Source: Lysinibacter cavernae | GTDB taxonomy: Bacteria > Actinomycetota > Actinomycetes > Actinomycetales > Microbacteriaceae | Assembly (NCBI RefSeq): GCF_011758565.1 | Contig: NZ_JAAMOX010000001.1 | Location: forward strand, 124,001-188,000 | Length of the DNA stretch: 64,000 nucleotides | Direction of reading: 5' to 3' | Shown here: positions 59,315-64,000 of the stretch, one piece after another | Layout of the letters: each line of letters starts with the position of its first letter | How positions within the stretch are numbered: the first letter of the stretch is position 1 | The notes under the pieces: generated by a model | Databases searched by the model: none | What the model was told of the DNA's origin: nothing | What the model saw: only the letters and a program-made list of their open reading frames with translations | Position numbers and translations under genes: made by a program

Positions 59315-61045
59315 ATGAGCGAATCACCAGCAACCGCAGCCTTCCGCGAGGCACGGGATGGCCTGCTGCAGAACCGAACCGACTATGAGGCGGCCGTCTC
59401 TTCGTTTCAGTGGCCAGATGTTGGCCCGTCGTTCAACTGGGCCACGGACTGGTTCGACGCCATTGCACGGGGTAACCGCAACACTGCGCTCTGGATTGCA
59501 GAGGAAGACGGCAGCGAACTGAAAGTTTCGTACGAGGAGATGTCCCGTCGTTCCGACCAGGTCGCCAACTGGCTCAGGGAACACGGCGTGCAGCGCGGGG
59601 ACCACGTGCTGCTGATGCTTGGGAATCAGGTTGAGCTCTGGGAATTGATGCTTGCCATCATCAAGCTCGGTGCCGTGATCATGCCAACCACAACGGTCCT
59701 TGGGGCGAACGAGCTTGTCGATCGAATCGTGAGGGGCGGGGTCGCCCACGTCATCGCAAACAGCGTGGACACGCCAAAATTTGCTGATATTTCGGGCAAC
59801 TTTGGTCGGATCAGCGTTGGAGGGCCAGACGAAGGCTGGCTCGACTACTCAGCATCCGCTGGCGCCTCCGATGCGCGGCCAGCTGATGGCCGCTTTTGCG
59901 AAACGCTCACGGAAGACCCGCTGCTTATCTACTTCACCTCAGGCACAACGAGTAAGCCGAAGATGGTGGTGCACAGCCAGGTCTCGTATCCCGTTGGACA
60001 CCTCGCGACCATGTACTGGCTTGGCGTGCGGCCAGGCGACGTGCACCTTGCGATTAGTTCGCCCGGCTGGGGAAAGCACGCGTGGAGCTGTTTCTTTGCG
60101 CCGTGGAACGCAGAGGCAACGGTCTTTGTGTATAACTACAGCAAGTTTAATTCGTCACAGCTTGATGCCGAGCTGATCCGGGCCGGAGTTACCACCTTCT
60201 GCGCCCCACCAACGGTCTGGCGGATGCTCATTCAGATGCAGGAGACCAGAGGCCCTGGCCAGCTTCGCGAGCTGCTCTCAGCGGGGGAGCCCCTCAACCC
60301 AGAGGTCATCTCGCAGATTCAGCGACTGTGGGGGTTGCCCATCCGCGACGGGTACGGCCAGACCGAAACCACCGCGCTGATCGCGAATACTCCTGGCTCG
60401 CCGATGAAGGCCGGTTCGATGGGGAGGCCGCTTCCTGGCAACCGCGTTGTGTTGCTCGATACGGTGACGGGACAACCAGCTCCTGACGGTCCGGTCGAGG
60501 AGGCCGAGATCTGCCTCGACCTGTCAGAAGAACCCCTGAATCTCATGACGGGATACCTCGCCGACCCCGAACGTGAGGCCGCCGCCAGGGCTGGTGGATA
60601 CTTCCACACTGGTGACGTTGCGAGTCGCGATGCCGATGGGCTTATCAGCTATATCGGACGAACCGATGACGTCTTCAAATCGTCAGACTTCAAGGTGTCG
60701 CCGTTCGAGGTTGAGTCGATCCTCATCGAGCATCCAGCGGTTGCCGAGGCAGCCGTAGTTCCCGCTCCGGATGCCGTTCGTCAGTCCATCCCGAAGGCCT
60801 ACATAGTGCTGACAGACGGCTGGCAGCCAACGGAGGAGACCGCCTTTGCCGTGTTGAAGCACTGCAGGGAAAACCTGCCCCCGTACATGCGCATCCGACG
60901 CGTTGAGTTTGCGGAGCTGCCAAAAACGATCTCTGGCAAAATCCGCCGCGTCGAACTGCGCCAGTACGAAATTGATGCCGTTGCCGTTGGGGTCCCTCGC
61001 TCCGGCGAGTGGCGCGAAGAACACTTCCCTCACCTCAAGGCCTAG
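59315..61045 (+). CDS. Acyl-CoA synthetase (AMP-forming)
   Basis: 576 residues from ATG 59315. P-loop YFTSGTTSKPKMVVHS, A5-type RDGYGQTETT, A8 YFHTGDVASRDADGLISYIG (20 residues), FKSSDFKVSPFEVE and the catalytic-Lys motif KTISGKIRR (the usual PKT.SGKI.R). It forms an acyl-CoA from a carboxylic acid, ATP and CoA; similarity is to the medium-chain/branched-chain (MACS) group, so the acid is probably short or medium chain. Preceded by a 213-bp gap from the XRE-cupin gene (divergent). A 70-nt palindrome follows. Confidence 0.92.
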   Translation: MSESPATAAFREARDGLLQNRTDYEAAVSSFQWPDVGPSFNWATDWFDAIARGNRNTALWIAEEDGSELKVSYEEMSRRSDQVANWLREHGVQRGDHVLLMLGNQVELWELMLAIIKLGAVIMPTTTVLGANELVDRIVRGGVAHVIANSVDTPKFADISGNFGRISVGGPDEGWLDYSASAGASDARPADGRFCETLTEDPLLIYFTSGTTSKPKMVVHSQVSYPVGHLATMYWLGVRPGDVHLAISSPGWGKHAWSCFFAPWNAEATVFVYNYSKFNSSQLDAELIRAGVTTFCAPPTVWRMLIQMQETRGPGQLRELLSAGEPLNPEVISQIQRLWGLPIRDGYGQTETTALIANTPGSPMKAGSMGRPLPGNRVVLLDTVTGQPAPDGPVEEAEICLDLSEEPLNLMTGYLADPEREAAARAGGYFHTGDVASRDADGLISYIGRTDDVFKSSDFKVSPFEVESILIEHPAVAEAAVVPAPDAVRQSIPKAYIVLTDGWQPTEETAFAVLKHCRENLPPYMRIRRVEFAELPKTISGKIRRVELRQYEIDAVAVGVPRSGEWREEHFPHLKA

Positions 61046-61070
61046 CAACACCTGCCCATCGCCGGTCTGT

Positions 61071-61140
61071 CCTGCATCCAGTGCCCTCAAATTGACTCAA
61101 GAATCTGTTTTTAGGTCGATTTGAGGGCACTGGATGCGGG
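61071..61140 (+). repeat. 70-nt near-perfect palindrome (26-bp arms)
   Basis: 61071-61096 (CCTGCATCCAGTGCCCTCAA at its outer end) pairs with 61115-61140 over 26 positions, the only two irregular ones being G-T pairs. The loop is 18 nt. It lies 25 bp after the acyl-CoA synthetase stop. It shares arm length and the outer CCTGCATC with the palindrome at 40117-40188, while the inner sequence differs. Confidence 0.9.
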
Positions 61141-61293
61141 ATCGGTGGGGTAGGCACGGATGACCCTTGGCAAAGAAGGGGCACCCTCAGGCGCCTGGTG
61201 ATCACCTCAGAGTCCGCGGCGGTTGGCGAGTCGGTGTCTTCCATTCGCCTAGACTGGTAGCGCTATTGAGTAATCGAAGGGGTAGTCCGCAGT

Positions 61294-61872
61294 ATGAAAA
61301 GCAATCGCGAACAACTGATTCCGTGGATCGTGGTTTCGGCCATTGCGGTTGTTGCCATCATCATTGCGCTGGTCTTTGTCAGTAGCATCAACGCCACAAG
61401 CAACGACGCCGGTGAACAAACAAACGACGCGACACCGTCGACGTCAAAGCCGGTGCAGGGCAACACCAAACCGAGCACAGCATCCACCCCGACGCCGTCG
61501 GAGACGGACGAACCGGATACCGGAGAGATCCCTGTTGTTGACCCAGGTGCCACGAGCGAACTTGGGTTTGCCGGCTGGAACGTGACGGGACAGCTTTCCA
61601 CCAAGCTGGGCGCAACATCCTTCACGGTCAACGGCGACGTCATGAACCTCGACAGCGAGCTGCCGAGGACACTTCCTGCTTCGTGCGCAACTGCGCAGAG
61701 CGGATGGGGCATCAGCCGGTCTGAGAGCAAAACGGCTACGAACACGATGAAGGTCGGCGACGCTTATTTTGGCGTTGTGAAGCCCGCCGAATCCTGCTCT
61801 GAGAATAAGGCCCTCTTCAACGAAATCTGGGGCCTCTACGGCGCATACCTTAAGTCGCTCAAGGCGAGCTAG
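61294..61872 (+). CDS. Membrane-anchored protein of unknown function
   Basis: 192 residues. One N-terminal helix (IPWIVVSAIAVVAIIIALVF), a Thr/Pro/Ser/Asp linker (about 37-82) and an extracytoplasmic globular domain with two Cys residues (ASCATAQSGWG and AESCSENKALF) that could form a disulfide. GAAGGGG precedes the ATG. It looks like an actinobacterial surface lipoprotein-like domain but I do not recognise the family. Convergent 4-bp overlap with the glycosylase gene. Confidence 0.7.
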   Translation: MKSNREQLIPWIVVSAIAVVAIIIALVFVSSINATSNDAGEQTNDATPSTSKPVQGNTKPSTASTPTPSETDEPDTGEIPVVDPGATSELGFAGWNVTGQLSTKLGATSFTVNGDVMNLDSELPRTLPASCATAQSGWGISRSESKTATNTMKVGDAYFGVVKPAESCSENKALFNEIWGLYGAYLKSLKAS

Positions 61873-62366
61873 TCGGTTTGGTCTGAGCCGTTTGGCAGAA
61901 CTTCCCACGGCACAACTTCCCACGGCACAACTTCCCACGGCTCAATGTCGCCGGGAATAACGTGAAAGATTGCCGCCTCCATCGGGAGCGTGTGCTCGCC
62001 GTGAACGTCACGCAACCTCGCTGCCCGCTCGGGATCCCGCGAATCGAGCTTGCTGAGTAGCCAGCCAAACTCGTAGCGAAGCTGTCCCTCGGTGACCGGA
62101 AGAGCGATGCTCGCGTCGGCTGGGACTCGCACGAGCGAGCGGTCGAAGTTGTAGCCGCGGGCATCTGCCTCGTCGGCGAGGAGATGGAGATAGGTGGCGA
62201 TTGCGGATTCCGGATGTGATGCCGCCCGGAACCGGATGAGCTGCGGATGCGCCGTGTATCCCTTGGTCAGGCCAGCGAGTGCCTTTTGGGCGAGGAGTGT
62301 CTCGCGCCAACAGGCAACGAGTCCTTTGCTGTCGAGGTATGAGGGGTCGAGGCTCCAGATGCGCAT
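61869..62366 (-). CDS. Pyrimidine dimer DNA glycosylase (endonuclease V-like)
   Basis: 165 residues. MRIWSLDPSYLDSKGLVACW, RETLLAQKALAGLTKGYTAH and HPQLIRFR follow the Pyr_excise family closely (MRLWSLHPKYLD.KGLVALWREALLAQ...G.T.GY..HPQL.RF). T4 endonuclease V, the best-known relative in function, removes UV-induced pyrimidine dimers. The C-terminal tail carries three VPWE repeats not expected for the family. Minus-strand TAGGCT lies six bases before ATG 62366, so it is probably leaderless. Confidence 0.85.
   Translation of the reverse strand: MRIWSLDPSYLDSKGLVACWRETLLAQKALAGLTKGYTAHPQLIRFRAASHPESAIATYLHLLADEADARGYNFDRSLVRVPADASIALPVTEGQLRYEFGWLLSKLDSRDPERAARLRDVHGEHTLPMEAAIFHVIPGDIEPWEVVPWEVVPWEVLPNGSDQTD
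61899..61943. repeat. Three 15-bp tandem repeats in the glycosylase tail
   Basis: AACTTCCCACGGCAC repeats at 61899, 61914 and 61929 (last copy with one change). On the minus strand they encode the VPWEV pentapeptide repeats; copy number changes would keep the frame. Confidence 0.9.
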
Positions 62367-62372
62367 TGGCCT

Positions 62373-62378
62373 AGCCTA
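62373..62378 (-). promoter_or_regulatory. -10 box TAGGCT of a leaderless start
   Basis: On the minus strand TAGGCT, then AGGCCA, then ATG 62366. Confidence 0.5.
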
Positions 62379-62483
62379 GCGCCGCTGCGCTGGATGGCCG
62401 CTCTCGTTGAGACGCTCCGTCGGACCCAGGCCCGGATCTCTTTCCCCATCCCTGTCCGCCCGCGGAATGTCGGAGGCCAGGAG

Positions 62484-62489
62484 TACCAT
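62484..62489 (+). promoter_or_regulatory. -10 box TACCAT of a leaderless start
   Basis: TACCAT, then AAGCCC, then ATG 62496. Confidence 0.45.
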
Positions 62490-62495
62490 AAGCCC

Positions 62496-63896
62496 ATGAG
62501 TCAGCGTCCTGCCGCGGTTCCCAACGAGCCGCTCACCGTTACCGAACGGCGAGTGCTCGCGCTTGCTGTGCTTGCCTCATTTGTTGCGTTTCTCGACGGC
62601 TCTGTTGTCAACGTGGCGCTTCCCGCCATCAGCGCCGATGTTGGGGGAGGGCTCGCACTGCAGCAGTGGGTCATCGACGCCTACCTCATTACGCTTGGTT
62701 CCCTCATTCTTGTTGCAGGTTCGGTCAGTGACGTGTTTGGCCGTATGCGGGTCGTTCGCGTTGGTCTCTTTGGCTTTGCCCTCACCTCTGTTGCGATCGG
62801 CCTCGCGCCAACCGCCGAATTACTTGTCATTATGCGTGGGCTTCAGGGCGTGGCCGGCGCACTGCTCGTGCCAAGCTCGCTTGCCCTCATTACCTCAACA
62901 TTCCGCAGCGAAAAACAGGGAAGGGCCATCGGGCTGTGGACCGCCCTCACGAGTGTCGCCATGCTGATCGGCCCACTCGTTGGGGGCGTGTTTGTTGATG
63001 CCGGTTGGTGGCGAGGCATCTTCTACCTCAACGTCATTCCAGTGGCGATTGCCCTCGTTATTTCATTCCGCATCGGGCAGAAAGACGTGCGGCTCGCAAA
63101 CGTCACGGTTGATTATCTTGGGGCTGTGCTCTGCGTGATCGGGCTCGGCGGCGTGGTATTTGCGCTCATCGAGGCCCCTCGGCTTGGCTCGGATTCCCCG
63201 CTCATCATTTGGCCGGCGGTCGTTGGGGTTCTTGCCCTCATCGGGTTCTTGGCGCGACAGGCAACGGCACGTCACCCGCTCATGCCGCTCTCGCTGTTTA
63301 GAGTCCGCAATTTTGGCTGGGGCAACATCGCAACAACGTTTATTTATGCTGCGCTGAGTCTCAACGGCCTCGTTGTTGTTGTGTATCTTCAGCAAGTGGC
63401 CGGTCTCAGCGCGACGGCGTCGGGGTTCACCATGATTCCGCTCACGATCATCATGATTCTGCTGAGTCCACGAGTCGGCCGCCTGGCCGGCCGATGGGGG
63501 CCGCGGCCATTCATGACGGTTGGGCCCATCCTTGCCGGCATCGGTATGCTGCTGATGCTCAGCATCACGCCCGACTTTAACTATTGGACTCAGCTGCTGC
63601 CAGGCATCCTTGTCTTTGGTGTCGGGCTGGCGATCACCGTTTCACCCCTCACCACCGCAATTCTTGGCTCGATCGAGCCGGCGCGGTCGGGCATCGCCTC
63701 CGCTGTAAATAACGCCATCTCCCGCATTGCTGGGCTCCTTGCCATCGCGCTTATTGGCGTGATCATGGGTGGCGCCATTTCGCTCGACGGCCTGCAACGG
63801 ACACTGCTTGTCTGTGCAGGACTGCTGGTACTGGGCGGAGTCGTGTCGTGGATCGGCATCCGGCGTACGGCAGTGGTGGCCGTTCCCGATCACTAA
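62496..63896 (+). CDS. MFS exporter, DHA2 family
   Basis: 466 residues, about 14 membrane helices. FVAFLDGSVVNVALPAIS is the DHA2 helix-1 motif; LQQWVIDAYLITLGSLILVAG (in parts), GSVSDVFGRMRVVRVG (motif A) and GLWTALTSVAMLIGPLVGG (motif C region) follow. Proton-driven efflux of drugs or other small molecules; no regulator gene is adjacent. Start ATG 62496, six bases after TACCAT, so probably leaderless. Confidence 0.9.
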   Translation: MSQRPAAVPNEPLTVTERRVLALAVLASFVAFLDGSVVNVALPAISADVGGGLALQQWVIDAYLITLGSLILVAGSVSDVFGRMRVVRVGLFGFALTSVAIGLAPTAELLVIMRGLQGVAGALLVPSSLALITSTFRSEKQGRAIGLWTALTSVAMLIGPLVGGVFVDAGWWRGIFYLNVIPVAIALVISFRIGQKDVRLANVTVDYLGAVLCVIGLGGVVFALIEAPRLGSDSPLIIWPAVVGVLALIGFLARQATARHPLMPLSLFRVRNFGWGNIATTFIYAALSLNGLVVVVYLQQVAGLSATASGFTMIPLTIIMILLSPRVGRLAGRWGPRPFMTVGPILAGIGMLLMLSITPDFNYWTQLLPGILVFGVGLAITVSPLTTAILGSIEPARSGIASAVNNAISRIAGLLAIALIGVIMGGAISLDGLQRTLLVCAGLLVLGGVVSWIGIRRTAVVAVPDH

Positions 63897-63983
63897 GGGG
63901 CCAATCTTGGCTCGCTGAGTGCCCCACGTCGGCCGCGTTATGGGTATGCTTGACGAATAACCTCATACTGGGCCGCAAACACG

Positions 63984-64000
63984 ATGCGGGAGAGCCGTTA
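63984..64000 (+). promoter_or_regulatory. Possible 5' end of a glycine riboswitch
   Basis: The window ends in GATGCGGGAGAGCCGTTA. GCGGGAGAG is the typical opening of a glycine riboswitch aptamer, but only this first strand is visible, so the call cannot be confirmed here. A glycine-cleavage gene (gcvT or gcvP) would be expected to the right. Confidence 0.35.

Overview
The window looks like a chromosomal segment of a high-G+C Gram-positive bacterium, most likely family Microbacteriaceae (Actinomycetota). Support comes from the families present (DUF3039, DUF4245 and DUF6264-like proteins, an IspH with a short basic N-terminal extension, GlpX-type fructose bisphosphatase, an initiator tRNA without an encoded CCA) and from the many genes that start six bases after a TANNNT box with no ribosome binding site, the actinobacterial leaderless pattern. 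No rRNA, intact insertion sequence, prophage or CRISPR array is seen.

Layout. 1-2785: the end of a D-aminoacylase-type amidohydrolase, then an MFS drug exporter divergent from its TetR regulator, with two matching operators between them. 2861-2984: terminator and tRNA-fMet. 3358-5892: a large secreted, membrane-anchored surface protein. 6012-10870: HdeD-like membrane protein, nitrilase-family amidase, aminotransferase and HtrA-like protease. 11064-18960: a cell-wall glycopolymer (teichoic-acid-like) locus with a double-domain CDP-glycerol phosphotransferase, a GT2 glycosyltransferase, a second CDP-glycerol-type transferase, a TagH/TagG-type ABC exporter and a sugar- or alcohol-phosphate nucleotidyltransferase. 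19177-22496: an ABC transporter whose ATPase has a long acidic N-terminal extension. 22549-33159: mostly housekeeping genes: DUF3039, fumarase, beta-carbonic anhydrase, exonuclease VII (both subunits), IspH, class II aldolase, GlpX and RmuC.

33577-46270 is a catabolic region for sugar acids. A binding-protein-dependent ABC importer (no ATPase gene here), gluconokinase, D-galactonate dehydratase, KDPG/KDPGal aldolase and a PfkB (2-keto-3-deoxy-sugar) kinase form a tightly coupled + strand operon. After a 72-nt hairpin come a ManD-type mannonate dehydratase, a zinc polyol/aldonate dehydrogenase and an M20 amidohydrolase. Facing them are a VOC protein and two GntR regulators of different subfamilies. 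Together these would take galactonate and mannonate through 2-keto-3-deoxy acids to pyruvate plus glyceraldehyde 3-phosphate, and gluconate into the pentose phosphate pathway.

46370-49086: a DEDDh exonuclease, a DMT permease and YchF. 49087-51012 is a degraded accessory patch: an unrecognised 268-aa protein and the remains of a HigBA toxin-antitoxin pair. 51013-63896: MsrA-like protein, ABC exporter, SRPBCC protein, RidA, zinc-ribbon protein, a 34-bp minisatellite, VOC protein, TetR with a divergent DUF952 gene, a second nitrilase-family enzyme, an XRE-cupin regulator, an acyl-CoA synthetase, a pyrimidine-dimer glycosylase and a second MFS exporter. The last bases resemble the 5' end of a glycine riboswitch.

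All calls come from reading the sequence and recalled family knowledge; no database search was run.
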